A DNA stretch of 64,000 nucleotides from Streptomyces capillispiralis (GCF_007829875.1 NZ_VIWV01000001.1:1116001-1180000), one strand, 5' to 3'. Shown: positions 1-9,573, counted from the stretch's first letter. Numbers and translations: made by a program. Notes: generated by a model from the sequence alone, not told the origin.

Positions 1-1
1 G

Positions 2-1315
2 GTCGACGGCGTCCCGCTGACCGCGTACGTGCGCCCCGGCCAGCAGCCGCCCCTCCCCCTCAGCTGGGCGGTGTCCGTGGCGGCCCAGGTGGCGACCGTG
101 CTGTCGTACGCGCACGACGTGCCCGTCGTCCACCGTGACCTGAAGCCGGGCAACATTCTCGTCGCCCGGGACGGCACGGTGAAGGTGCTGGACTTCGGCA
201 TCGCGGCAATCCTGCGCACGGACGTCACCAAGCTGACGGCGACCGGCAGTCCGATCGGGACACACCAGTACATGGCACCGGAGCAGGTGCGCGGCGCCCG
301 GGTCACGCCCCGCACCGACCTGTACGCGCTCGGCTGCGTCCTGCACGAACTGCTCGGCGGGCGACCGCTGTTCGCCGGGGACAGCGAGTGGCAGCTGATG
401 ATGCAGCACATCAACGCGGCACCGACACCGCTGCGGCAACTGCGCTCCGACGTGCCCGAAGCGCTGGAGGAACTCGTCCTGCACCTGCTCCGCAAGGCGC
501 CCGAGGCGCGTCCGGCGGACGTGCAGGAGGTGTACGAGCGGCTGCGGCCGTATCTGCCGGTACCCGGCGAGGAACCCGCGCCGGAAGCGGCGGGTCCCGC
601 CGGGGCGCCCGACCCGACGGGGATCTTCCGGCGTCCGTACGCACCCCGGGCGCGCACCGGCACCACGGGCGCGCGGCCCGCCGAGGCAGCCGTGGCACCG
701 GACGCGCCGCCCGCCGTCCCAGCGGCCGAGCGGGAGGCGCTGCGGGAGCAGATCCGCGAGGTGTACGCGCACTACGTCGCCCTCATGGAAGAGGAGCGGT
801 ACGCGCAGGCCACCGAGGTGGTGGACGAGATGATCGAGCCGGCCGCACGCGCCCTGGGCTCGGAGAGCAGGGCGGTCCTGCGGCTGCGCACCTGGCGGGC
901 GGTGAGCCGGCAGCTGGCCGGTGACCACCGGGCGGCGCTGCCCGAGTTCGAGGCGCTCGCCGACGCCTACGCGCGCGTCGGCGGCCCGAGCAGCGAGGAA
1001 GCCCTGGACAGCCGCGCCCAGGCCGCCCGCTGTCGTGGGGAACTCGGCCAGGTCACCGAGGCACTGGCCGGACTGAACGGCGTACTGGACGCCGTACGCG
1101 CGATCGACGGCGACGTGAGCGAGAACGCGGTGGAGCTGCGGCGCGACATCGGCATGCTGCTGCTGGCGCAGCAAAGGGCGGCGGAGGCGTACGACGTGCT
1201 GGAGCCGCTGCACTCGGACCTGTGCGTGGTGTTCGGCCCGGACGACGAGCTGACGGCCGAGGTGGCGGAGACCCTGGCCGTGATCCGCCTCGATCTGGAT
1301 GGTCCTGGCTACTGA
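2..1315 (+). CDS. Serine/threonine protein kinase, C-terminal part (5' truncated by window edge)
   Basis: This is an open frame entering from the left edge; the true start and the kinase N-lobe lie outside the window. The catalytic loop HRDLKPGN is followed by a DFG motif, an activation segment with APEQ and the DLYALGC helix, so it is a Hanks-type kinase that phosphorylates Ser/Thr. A Pro/Ala-rich linker follows, then about 200 residues of helical, TPR-like sequence that probably mediates partner binding. No transmembrane segment is visible in this part, so it may be cytosolic. Its substrate cannot be told. It is co-directional with the AIPR gene, but the 130-bp gap and different base composition argue against a shared function. 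Confidence 0.88.
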   Translation, partial: VDGVPLTAYVRPGQQPPLPLSWAVSVAAQVATVLSYAHDVPVVHRDLKPGNILVARDGTVKVLDFGIAAILRTDVTKLTATGSPIGTHQYMAPEQVRGARVTPRTDLYALGCVLHELLGGRPLFAGDSEWQLMMQHINAAPTPLRQLRSDVPEALEELVLHLLRKAPEARPADVQEVYERLRPYLPVPGEEPAPEAAGPAGAPDPTGIFRRPYAPRARTGTTGARPAEAAVAPDAPPAVPAAEREALREQIREVYAHYVALMEEERYAQATEVVDEMIEPAARALGSESRAVLRLRTWRAVSRQLAGDHRAALPEFEALADAYARVGGPSSEEALDSRAQAARCRGELGQVTEALAGLNGVLDAVRAIDGDVSENAVELRRDIGMLLLAQQRAAEAYDVLEPLHSDLCVVFGPDDELTAEVAETLAVIRLDLDGPGY

Positions 1316-1447
1316 CCGGATTGGCCATCGCGGCTGAAACCGCACCTAAACACCTGACGTTCGGGCCATCATGGGACGATCAAGTAGGCGGTAGCGGCAG
1401 CAACGCTTGTTCATGCTGCGCTTCGCCAGTGGGAGGGGACCGAAGGC

Positions 1448-3610
1448 ATGACGGCAAAGAAGGCCGGGGAAACCACGCCGAGCGTGGCCACACAGGTGCG
1501 TCAGGTTGGCGGAGCGCTGAAGACGGTGTATGGCAGTCTGCTGGACGTCAGCGATCTCGAAGGCATGCCTGCACATGAGCAGGAGCCGCGGCTGCTGTCG
1601 CGGGCCTTGACTGCACAGGCCGTACGCATGGTCACCGGCTTCAGCCCGCAGGAGGCGGCCCGGAGCGTCATCGACGGGCACGCGGACCAGGGCATTGACG
1701 CCATCGCGGTGGTGGACGGCCCTCAGCCGCACGTATACCTGGTGCAGGGAAAGTGGAGCCCCGAGGGAAGAGCCGCAGCCGACCGGAAGGCGGTCTTGGA
1801 ACTCTTCGCCGGTCTGCGCCTCATCGACGACGAGGACTTCGCCCCATTCAACCCACGAGGGCGTCAGCTGGCCGAGTACGCCAAGGCCGTCATGGATCGA
1901 GGGCCCGTACCCGTGACCCAGGTCATCGTGCTGATGCGACCCGACAATCCCGGTATCGGCTTCCAAGATGCTCTGGTCAACGGCGAGAAGGAGTTCAACC
2001 GCTACGGCGACATCCTCGACCACAAGGTCATCCTGGCACCCGAGGTGTGGGCCTCGGTCCGCGAGGACCTCACGCCAAGGCCGGTCCAACTCACTGCGAC
2101 TCTTTTCCCTTGGTTCGGAGTCAGCTCTCCCTACGAGTCCTACCAAGGCGTTGTCATGGCCGAAGAGGTCGCCGACTGGGCCGCAAGCGGCTCCGACCTG
2201 TTCAACCTGAACATCCGGAACCCTCTTGGCCGGACCCCGATCAACAACGCCCTCATCGAGACCCTTACGGAGGAGCCGTCCCACTTCTGGTACTTCAACA
2301 ACGGCATCACCGTGCTGTGTGACTCGGTCGAAAAGGCCCAGCAGAACAGGCGTGCACCACAGCACTATCCCCTCACCCTCACTCTGCACAACGCCAGTGT
2401 GGTGAACGGTGCGCAAACCGTCCGGTCCGTGGCCGAGGCACTCGATTCCGACGAGGCCGCGGCCCAGGCACAAATCGGCGTGCGCATCATCGTGACAGGT
2501 GCTGCTCAAGAATTCGCCAGAGAAACGACAAAAGCGACGAACCGGCAGAACAGCGTGGTCGCACGCGACTTCATTGCTCTTGACCCAGTGCAAGCGGCCA
2601 TCCTGGAAGAAATGCGGGCCGAACTCGGCCTGGACTACAGCGTGCGCCGCAGCGAGTTGGAGCCGCCTGAGGAGACCGGCTGCTCCGTGGTCGAGGCCGC
2701 TTGCGCACTGGCCTGCGCCCACAAGGACAGCCAGTACGCAGCGCGCATGGGGGTTTCGCTCGACGTGCTCTGGGAGAGGGGCGGACAAGGCATTTACGAC
2801 GTCCTCTTCCGACCTCAACCAGGCGCTTACCTTCTGTGGAATGCGGTGCAAGTCCTGCGCGAGGTCCGCCGCACGCTCTACGGACTGCGCAGCCGCTACG
2901 AAGGGCGTGGCGCGGCCCTGACCGAGCACGGTGTCTTTTTGATCGCCCACCTTGTCTTCCGGCTGTTGGACACGGAAGCCATCGACGAACCGGACCCCGC
3001 ACTCGAGTGGTCCAAGGAGGCCACCGGCAGAACGGGGCCCCTCGTCAAACGATTGTTGCCCATCGTGTCCGCATCCATCGACGAGCTGTTCAAAGAGCGT
3101 TCCCAGATCCGTGCCGTCTGCTCGGACGTCGTGCGATGTCGTGAGCTTTCCGAGCATGTGCTTGACATCGTCGCGAACGGCGATGCGGCCAGGACTCCGG
3201 ACAAGTACCGGCGAGTCCAGGCACAGCGCAAACGCCGTCGCCCCAACGCGGTTTCCGTGTTGGTCGACAAGCAGATCCTCGCCAATGGAGATCCGCTCAC
3301 GCTCAAGGCCGGGTACCCGTTGGAGGAGGAAGCGCTACGAGGTTGGCTCGCCGAGGACGAACGGCGAGTGCGGGCAACCTGGGTGAACCACCGAACCAAG
3401 CCGCTCCTCTGGGCAGCCGATGGCAAGCAGTACTCGCCTTCCGGCCTGATCACCCGTATGTGGGAGCTCGCGGAGTGGGAGAAGCGGCCCGTGGCCAACC
3501 AGGGCACGGCCAGGTGGGCGATCGCCACGGGCGAGACCCTGGCGGATCTGGCGTGGCGGGCTCTGGATGAACTCGAGGAGTCAGCCGAGGACGAACGGGA
3601 CCGTGATTGA
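1448..3610 (+). CDS. AIPR-family (abortive infection phage resistance) protein
   Basis: A 720-residue protein with the AIPR-domain hallmarks: the FWYFNNGIT block at about residues 280-288 and NGAQTV at 320-325, with a preceding region that handles a nuclease-like substrate in this family. AIPR proteins were first linked to abortive phage resistance and occur in phage-defence islands; the molecular activity is not settled. The ATG at 1448 follows GGGAGGGG at good spacing. Codon third positions are visibly richer in A/T than in the neighbouring kinase, which suggests horizontal acquisition. It stands 73 bp upstream of the helicase gene in the same direction, so co-transcription is likely. A function in phage defence is inferred from family and context only. 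Confidence 0.8.
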   Translation: MTAKKAGETTPSVATQVRQVGGALKTVYGSLLDVSDLEGMPAHEQEPRLLSRALTAQAVRMVTGFSPQEAARSVIDGHADQGIDAIAVVDGPQPHVYLVQGKWSPEGRAAADRKAVLELFAGLRLIDDEDFAPFNPRGRQLAEYAKAVMDRGPVPVTQVIVLMRPDNPGIGFQDALVNGEKEFNRYGDILDHKVILAPEVWASVREDLTPRPVQLTATLFPWFGVSSPYESYQGVVMAEEVADWAASGSDLFNLNIRNPLGRTPINNALIETLTEEPSHFWYFNNGITVLCDSVEKAQQNRRAPQHYPLTLTLHNASVVNGAQTVRSVAEALDSDEAAAQAQIGVRIIVTGAAQEFARETTKATNRQNSVVARDFIALDPVQAAILEEMRAELGLDYSVRRSELEPPEETGCSVVEAACALACAHKDSQYAARMGVSLDVLWERGGQGIYDVLFRPQPGAYLLWNAVQVLREVRRTLYGLRSRYEGRGAALTEHGVFLIAHLVFRLLDTEAIDEPDPALEWSKEATGRTGPLVKRLLPIVSASIDELFKERSQIRAVCSDVVRCRELSEHVLDIVANGDAARTPDKYRRVQAQRKRRRPNAVSVLVDKQILANGDPLTLKAGYPLEEEALRGWLAEDERRVRATWVNHRTKPLLWAADGKQYSPSGLITRMWELAEWEKRPVANQGTARWAIATGETLADLAWRALDELEESAEDERDRD

Positions 3611-3683
3611 CGCGGGAACGGCGCAGAATCGCACCATTCAACGAACGGGCTAAGCCAATTCGGGTCTAGGAAAGAATCCAGTT

Positions 3684-5849
3684 ATGCCGCACCTCGCTTT
3701 CGACATCGGCTTCTTCGCCGAACTCCCCAAGCTTCAGCCGCCGGTCAGGAAGGGGGTCCTGGACGCCTGGGAGAAGTTCGGCCGGCTCACCCTCGACCAG
3801 CTCTTCAAGGACCAGGGGCTGAAGCTGGAGAGCCTGACGAAGGCGAAGGACAAGCAGATCCGGACGATCCGCATCGACCAGTTCTGGCGCGGTGTGGTGC
3901 TCGCGCCGCCCACCGGGGACACCTTCGTCCTGCTGCGTGTTCTGCCGCACGACAAGGCCATCGACTGGGCGATGAAGCAGAAGTCCAGCATCAACGAGGT
4001 CACGCGCGCGGTGGAGATCCGGGACGCGGCGACCCTGGACGAGATCACGCCCGCGTACGAGCGGGTGGCGGAGTCGTCGCCGAAGCCGCGCCTGTTCGCG
4101 AAGTTCTCCGACGGGGACCTCACCGCGCTCGGCATCGACGCCGAGACCCTGCGGCAGGCCCGGTCGCTGGTCGACCAGGAGCAGTTGGACGTCTTCGCGC
4201 CGCTGCTGCCGCAGGACCAGCGGGAGGTGCTGCAGTACCTCGCCGCGGGGTGCACGGTGGAGGAGGTCTGGCAGGACATCGTCGCGCCCGCCCTTCAGGC
4301 GTCCACGCAGCCGGTGGACACGCGGGACTACGAGACGGCGATCCAGCACACCCGGGCCCGTATCGCACTGGTGACAGCACCCGAGGAGCTGCGGGACATC
4401 CTCGAGAAGCCCTTCGCGGCCTGGCGGGTCTTCCTGCACCCCTCCCAGCGGAAGGTGGCGTACCGGGGGTCGTACTCGGGACCCGCTCAGGTCACGGGCG
4501 GGCCGGGCACCGGCAAGACCGTGGTCGCGCTGCACCGGGTCAAGCACCTGCTCGGGCATCTGCGCGACGGCGACCGCATCCTGCTGACGACATACACCAA
4601 CGCGCTCGTCAACGCCCTCCGGTCGGGCCTGGAGTCGCTGGTGGACGACCCGGAGCTGCGCGAGCGTGTGGACATCTCGACGGTGGACGGCTTCGCCAGC
4701 CGTGTCGTCGCGGAGGCGCCGGACGCCGTGGCGCTGCGGCCGCTGATGAGCAACGAGGAGGTGAGCCGGTGGGGCAAGGCCGCCAAGGCGACGGGCTTCT
4801 CCGGCAGTGCGCACTTCCTCGCGCAGGAGTACCGGCACGTCGTCCTGGCGCAGGGCATCACCTCCCTGGCCGAGTACGAGGCGGCGGACCGGCGAGGGCG
4901 CGGCAGCAGGCTGGCGGCGGGCGAGCGGCCGCTGGTGTGGGAGACGGTGGAACGGTTCACGGCCGATCTCGCGGCCGACGGGTGCCGCACCTGGCTGCAG
5001 ACGTGTGTGGAGGCGGCGCGGCTGCTGGAGGCGAAGGGGCCGCAGTACCGGCACGTGGTGGTGGACGAGGCGCAGGACCTGCATCCGGCGCAGTGGCGGC
5101 TGCTGCGCGCCGCCGTTCCGGCCCGCCCGGACGACCTGTTCATCGCGGGCGACCCGCACCAGCGCATCTACGACTCGAAGGTGTCACTGAAGTCCCTCGG
5201 CATCAAGGTGGCCGGGCGGTCGGTGAAGCTGCGCAAGAACTACCGCAGTACGCAGGAGATCCTGCGCTGGTCCACCGCCCTGCTCATCGGCCGGCCGATC
5301 GCCCAGTTGGAGGACGAGGGCCGTAACGAGACCCTGCTCGGCTACCGCTCCGCCCTGCACGGCGATGGTCCGGTGGTTCGGGGTGCAACGAGCGAGGAAG
5401 AAGAACTGGACGCGCTGGTCGCCCAGGTGCGGGCGTGGAGGGACGCGGGCGTCGGCGCCGGGGAGATCGGGGTGAGCGCCCGGTTCAACAAGACGTGCGC
5501 GAAGGCGGTGGCACGCCTGAAGGACGCAGGCATTCCCGCGGTGACCCTCCGCAACGTCTCCGGCGGTTCCTCCACGGCCGAGGAGACGGCCGTACGGGTC
5601 GGCACCATGCACTCGTTCAAGGGCTTGGAGTTCCGCTGCGTCGCGGTCATCGGCGTCACCGAGGAGGCACTGCCGTTCGCGAAGGCGGTCACGCCGCCCG
5701 AGGTGGACCCCAAACAGCACGAGACGGACATGCTGTCCGAACGCTGCCTGCTGTTCGTCGCCTGCACGCGTGCGCGGGACAGCCTCTCCGTGTCCTGGTC
5801 GGGCGAACCGAGCACCTTCCTGACCGAGGCCGGCGTCACCACCGTCTAG
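3684..5849 (+). CDS. UvrD-like superfamily 1 helicase with N-terminal RelE/ParE-like domain
   Basis: 721 residues. Residues 8-98 look like a RelE/ParE-type fold: a short helix-rich start, a basic strand with RTIRIDQFWR at 60-69, and the closing HDKAIDWA at 89-96. The helicase core follows: Walker A GGPGTGKT at 272-279, motif II DEAQD at 461-465, a DPHQRIY motif III, KNYRST motif IV, and motifs V/VI with THMSFKGLEF-like (GTMHSFKGLEF) and CTRARD. It should be an ATP-driven 3'-5' DNA translocase. The ATG at 3684 has a GGAAAG ribosome site. The gene lies between AIPR and OLD nuclease genes; UvrD helicases beside OLD nucleases are known from Gabija-type defence, but here the helicase comes first and carries the extra domain. 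Confidence 0.85.
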   Translation: MPHLAFDIGFFAELPKLQPPVRKGVLDAWEKFGRLTLDQLFKDQGLKLESLTKAKDKQIRTIRIDQFWRGVVLAPPTGDTFVLLRVLPHDKAIDWAMKQKSSINEVTRAVEIRDAATLDEITPAYERVAESSPKPRLFAKFSDGDLTALGIDAETLRQARSLVDQEQLDVFAPLLPQDQREVLQYLAAGCTVEEVWQDIVAPALQASTQPVDTRDYETAIQHTRARIALVTAPEELRDILEKPFAAWRVFLHPSQRKVAYRGSYSGPAQVTGGPGTGKTVVALHRVKHLLGHLRDGDRILLTTYTNALVNALRSGLESLVDDPELRERVDISTVDGFASRVVAEAPDAVALRPLMSNEEVSRWGKAAKATGFSGSAHFLAQEYRHVVLAQGITSLAEYEAADRRGRGSRLAAGERPLVWETVERFTADLAADGCRTWLQTCVEAARLLEAKGPQYRHVVVDEAQDLHPAQWRLLRAAVPARPDDLFIAGDPHQRIYDSKVSLKSLGIKVAGRSVKLRKNYRSTQEILRWSTALLIGRPIAQLEDEGRNETLLGYRSALHGDGPVVRGATSEEEELDALVAQVRAWRDAGVGAGEIGVSARFNKTCAKAVARLKDAGIPAVTLRNVSGGSSTAEETAVRVGTMHSFKGLEFRCVAVIGVTEEALPFAKAVTPPEVDPKQHETDMLSERCLLFVACTRARDSLSVSWSGEPSTFLTEAGVTTV

Positions 5850-6150
5850 TCCTCTCAGCGCTGCACCTCTCCCTCAACACCAACGCGCGGTCACCCGGGA
5901 GCGCTTCCTTCCTCCTGCGGTGTCCGCGTGCCCGTACCCACGACAGGCCTGGTGTCTCCGCACGCCCATCACTGTTCGATTGACAGTGCTTTCATTGGCA
6001 TGGTTGAGTGCTCGTGCTTCCGGTGACGCCTAAAGGGCATCACCCGAAGCAACTGCCCTTCGTGCCCGGCTCAACCCGGAGTGCCCTGGCGTCACGGCCC
6101 TTTCGACACCCCGTCCCGGGCATGCCGCACCGTCACACCTCAGGAAAACC
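5850..6150. other. 301-bp intergenic gap with possible promoter
   Basis: No convincing coding frame is present. A TTGACA hexamer lies at 5980-5985 in the most A/T-rich stretch and could be the -35 box of a promoter for the OLD gene. No good -10 partner is seen at the usual spacing. The gap suggests that the OLD nuclease has its own transcription start rather than strict co-transcription with the helicase. Confidence 0.4.
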
Positions 6151-8046
6151 ATGAAGATCAAGCGCGTTCGCATCGAGAACTTCTGCTGCCTGCGCAGCCT
6201 CGACGTCTCCTTCGACTCCATCACCTCGCTCATCGGCCCGACGGGCGTCGGCAAGTCCACCGTCCTGCGTGCCCTCGACTGGTTCTTCAACGGGGAGAAG
6301 GGCGGGACCCTCAGCGAGGAGGACGTCCACTCGGCGGCGGAGACCAGACGGATCCGCGTGGAGGTCGAGTTCGACGGTCTCACCGCCTCCGACCGGTCCG
6401 CGCTCGGTCACTACGCACCCGACGGACTGGAAACCCTGAGTGTCTGGCGCACCTGGGAGAACGGAGAGGACCGGATCACGGGCAAGGCCCTGGCCTATCC
6501 GCCCTTCGAGCGGATCCGGCAGGGCGCCGGCAGCAGGGAGAAGACGGCCGCGTACAAGGCCTTACGCGAGCAGGACCCGGCTCTCGGCCTGCCCGCCGTC
6601 CGCGGCTGGGACGCCGCCGAAGCGGAGATGCGGTCCTGGGAGGCGAGGAACCGGGACCGGCTCGCCGAAGCCGAGGTGGAGGGCACGCACTTCTTCGGCT
6701 TCGCCGGCCAGGGGCTGCTCGGCAAGCTGATCGACTTCGTGTTCATCTCGGCCGATCTGCGGGCCTACGAGGAGACGGACGACAACAAGGCGTCCGTGGT
6801 GGGCCGGATCCTCGAGCACGCGGTCGACCGCTCGGAGGCGGAAGCCCAGTTCACGGCCATCGACGAGGACGCTCAGGCGGCTCGCGAGAAGGTGCACAAG
6901 GAGATCTACGAGCCGGTGCTCGCGAGACTGTCCGGGGCCCTGTCCGCGGAGGTCGGCCGGTTCACCACCGGCCGGGACGTCGTCGTCACCCCGACGGCCC
7001 AGGTACCCAAGCGCGCCAAGACCGCGTTCGCGGTCAGCATCCGTGACGGGGCGGCTCTGACGCCGGTCCGCCGCCAGGGGCACGGATTCCAGCGCGCGCT
7101 GATCATCGCGGCGCTCCGGTACCTCTCGGAGTGCCGGCGCCCCGAGAACGGCACGCGCTCCCTGTGCCTGGCGATCGAGGAGCCCGAACTGTTCCAGCAC
7201 CCGGCGCAGACGAGGGTCTTCGCGCAGGTACTGCGCAGCCTGGTCGCGTCGGCCGAGGACCAGACCCAGGTGATGTACGCGACGCACAGCCCGGTGTTCA
7301 TCGACCCGAGTGACTACCAGCAGGTCCGCAGGCTGTACCGGGTCAGCGGTGGCGAGCATCCGGAGGTACGCCTGCGCGCCCTCACCGAAAAGGAGCTGCG
7401 TCAGTCCCTCGACGGCCATGTACCGGAGAGGTCCATCGCACGACGAGGGGCCACGCGGTACGTCAAGGAGCTTGCCGAGGCGCTGTTCGCCGACGTCGCC
7501 GTCCTGGTCGAGGGCGCCACGGACGAGAGCGTCCTCCTGGCCTTCGCCGAGCGTCAGGGCCTCAGCCTCGGCGCCGAAGGCATCTGCGTGGTGAACGCCG
7601 AGGGCAAGGGCAACATGATCCTCTGCCACGCCATCCTCACGGGGTTCGGCGTACGCTGCCACCTCGTCTTCGACGCGGACACCGGGCCGAGGAAGGTGGC
7701 CGACGCGGACACCGAGAAGAAGGCCGCGAGCATCCGGGAGTCCGTCACGAAGAACACGAGGATCCTCAGCTATCTGGGGATCACCGCCGAAGCCAGCCCC
7801 GCGAGCGTGAGCGAGGCGACCCACACCCTCTTCGAGGAAGACCTCGACACCTACCTCAGGGACGACTGGCCCGCCTGGAACGCCCGCCGCCAGGAACTGA
7901 TCGCGCAGGGCGATGGTTACGTGGACGGCAAGCACGGGCCGACGTACGCCGAGGCCACACGCACCGCCGACGGTGAACCGAAGCTGCTGCACGCGCTGCT
8001 GGAGAACGTGAGGGCCATGGCAGGGCGGCCGGCACCTAGCACCTAG
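6151..8046 (+). CDS. OLD-family ATP-dependent endonuclease (AAA ATPase + TOPRIM)
   Basis: 631 residues. The N-terminal ABC/SMC-like ATPase has Walker A GPTGVGKST at 29-37, a signature/dimerisation region in the middle and Walker B-like LAIEEPE at 340-346, followed by the ATHSP switch. The C-terminal TOPRIM domain keeps VEGATDE at 453-459 and FDAD at 507-510, the acidic residues expected to bind metal and cut DNA. This is the GajA/OLD architecture. The neighbouring UvrD-like helicase makes it a class-2 OLD candidate, i.e. a Gabija-like pair. Start at ATG 6151 after AGGAAAACC. Catalytic residues look intact. The gene order is reversed relative to canonical gajA-gajB, and identity as true Gabija is not shown. 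Confidence 0.85.
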   Translation: MKIKRVRIENFCCLRSLDVSFDSITSLIGPTGVGKSTVLRALDWFFNGEKGGTLSEEDVHSAAETRRIRVEVEFDGLTASDRSALGHYAPDGLETLSVWRTWENGEDRITGKALAYPPFERIRQGAGSREKTAAYKALREQDPALGLPAVRGWDAAEAEMRSWEARNRDRLAEAEVEGTHFFGFAGQGLLGKLIDFVFISADLRAYEETDDNKASVVGRILEHAVDRSEAEAQFTAIDEDAQAAREKVHKEIYEPVLARLSGALSAEVGRFTTGRDVVVTPTAQVPKRAKTAFAVSIRDGAALTPVRRQGHGFQRALIIAALRYLSECRRPENGTRSLCLAIEEPELFQHPAQTRVFAQVLRSLVASAEDQTQVMYATHSPVFIDPSDYQQVRRLYRVSGGEHPEVRLRALTEKELRQSLDGHVPERSIARRGATRYVKELAEALFADVAVLVEGATDESVLLAFAERQGLSLGAEGICVVNAEGKGNMILCHAILTGFGVRCHLVFDADTGPRKVADADTEKKAASIRESVTKNTRILSYLGITAEASPASVSEATHTLFEEDLDTYLRDDWPAWNARRQELIAQGDGYVDGKHGPTYAEATRTADGEPKLLHALLENVRAMAGRPAPST

Positions 8047-8120
8047 CACGGATACACGAGGTTCGTGCCGTCCGTGCCGGACGCCGACCGTAGGCTGTCG
8101 CTGGACAAAAAGGGGAGACG

Positions 8121-9425
8121 ATGACTGACCACCGCAAGGGAACCGTTCCGGTGTGGACGCTGGCGACCGGTGATACCCGGGTGCCCGCACTGGCCGAAGA
8201 CGGACCGATGACGGCTGAGCGCCTGGCTGAACTGCGCAGCGTGCTGGCCGCCCTGGCCGACGATCCGATCGCCACGCTCGAGGTACATCCGCTGCCCGAC
8301 AAGCTCGACCGCAGCCGGGGTATCCCTCTCGATGGTGCAAGTCCCTTGGCGCAGCACCTGTCGCAGCTCATCACGCAATCAGCGCGGAGTTCCTCTGCGG
8401 CGGTGACAACCGCGGGCGACGGGCTGTACCGCATGGTGATTCCGGCGAAGGTCGCCGCCCAGTGCGGTCAGGGCCTCATTCGCCCGATGGCAGCGAAGGG
8501 GGTGGCCGGTGCCATCCGCGGCCCGCTCGTGAACTCGGCGGGGAAGATTGTCAGCGGTGCGACGTTCGTGCCGGTCGGTCAAGTGGCGACGGCGGGTGCG
8601 GTGGGTGGAGCCGGTGCGACAGCCGGTGTAGCGATCGGCGGCAGTGCGGCGCTCACCGTGGCCGCACCGCTCGTCCTCATGGCCGTGGCGGTGGGGGTGA
8701 GCGCGCATGCCGACGGCAAGCGGCAGCAGGCCATCGAGCACATCACGGAACTGCTGGAGCAACTGAAGGAGCAGGAGCTCGAACAAGAGCACAGCGCACT
8801 CGACGGCTGCCGCGACGCCATCGACAAGGCCACGGCCATTCTGCTCGACCAGGGCAAGCCCGGTGCCTCGCTGGGCCTGGACTCGGCAGTGCATGCCATC
8901 AACTCGGCGCTGGGCGCCGTCGACCGCCGCCTCGCCAAGTGGCAGAGCGCACTCGACAAACTGCCGGAGGGCCAGCCGGTCGACCTCGGCACGCTGACCA
9001 AGTCGTTCCCCGGCATCGACGACCATGGCGGCGTCTTCCGCGCCCACCTCGAACTCGCGAACCTGGCCATCGCGTTGAAGCGGCGGGTCGTCGTCCTGCA
9101 AGCCGTGGAACACGCCCAGACCGACCCCGGCAACCTCTTCGAGAACTTCACGCGCGTACTCAAGCGGGACCAGCAGCGCCTCGACGAACTGGAGTCGAGC
9201 ATCGCTGGTGTCCTGGTCCGCCTGTCGGCACTGGAGCTGGCCCGCCCGCACGGTTTGCGGCCCGTCTTCACTACGGCGGAAGTCGATCGCCTGATGCGCG
9301 CGGCACACCGGATTCACCAGCTCGGCGACGACGTCGTGCTCGACGGCAGCGCTACCGACGTGGCGATCGAGATCGCCCGCGACGAGGACGGCTCGGTGGT
9401 CGTGTTCCCCGCGCTGCCCGCGTAG
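8121..9425 (+). CDS. Unknown protein with Gly/Ala-rich hydrophobic segment and coiled coil
   Basis: 434 residues, not recognised. Residues about 125-195 form a continuous small-residue hydrophobic stretch rich in Gly, Ala and Val that could insert into membrane as one or two hairpins. It is followed by a charged, Glu/Lys/Gln-rich coiled coil at about 198-225 and a mainly helical remainder. The ATG at 8121 follows AAGGGGAGACG, a strong ribosome site, 74 bp after the OLD gene in the same direction. The layout (soluble N-terminus, glycine-zipper-like segment, helices) is compatible with a membrane-acting effector of the upstream defence-like genes, but this is only inference from position and composition. 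Confidence 0.7.
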   Translation: MTDHRKGTVPVWTLATGDTRVPALAEDGPMTAERLAELRSVLAALADDPIATLEVHPLPDKLDRSRGIPLDGASPLAQHLSQLITQSARSSSAAVTTAGDGLYRMVIPAKVAAQCGQGLIRPMAAKGVAGAIRGPLVNSAGKIVSGATFVPVGQVATAGAVGGAGATAGVAIGGSAALTVAAPLVLMAVAVGVSAHADGKRQQAIEHITELLEQLKEQELEQEHSALDGCRDAIDKATAILLDQGKPGASLGLDSAVHAINSALGAVDRRLAKWQSALDKLPEGQPVDLGTLTKSFPGIDDHGGVFRAHLELANLAIALKRRVVVLQAVEHAQTDPGNLFENFTRVLKRDQQRLDELESSIAGVLVRLSALELARPHGLRPVFTTAEVDRLMRAAHRIHQLGDDVVLDGSATDVAIEIARDEDGSVVVFPALPA

Positions 9426-9539
9426 CGGGCCGGCCCACCACCGCACCAGCCGCGACGTCCCGCCGCCGACCTGACTCCGGCACTTCCGGCACAGTCGTGT
9501 TCTCGACGGACTGCCGGCGACCAGCCGACGAGTACGGCG

Positions 9540-9573
9540 AAGGCACGGACTGAGAACTCCCCTCCGTGCCTTT
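9540..9573 (+). terminator. Rho-independent-like terminator after the accessory block
   Basis: A perfect 10-bp inverted repeat, AAGGCACGGA at 9540-9549 and TCCGTGCCTT at 9563-9572, is followed by a short T run. It lies 115 bp after the stop of the 434-residue protein and would end that transcript. Confidence 0.65.

Noticed and set aside
5897..5908. GGGAGCGCTTCC resembling the LacI operator
   Set aside because: It is imperfect, about 240 bp from the next start, has no TTGACA at the usual distance and precedes a nuclease gene unrelated to glucan use.
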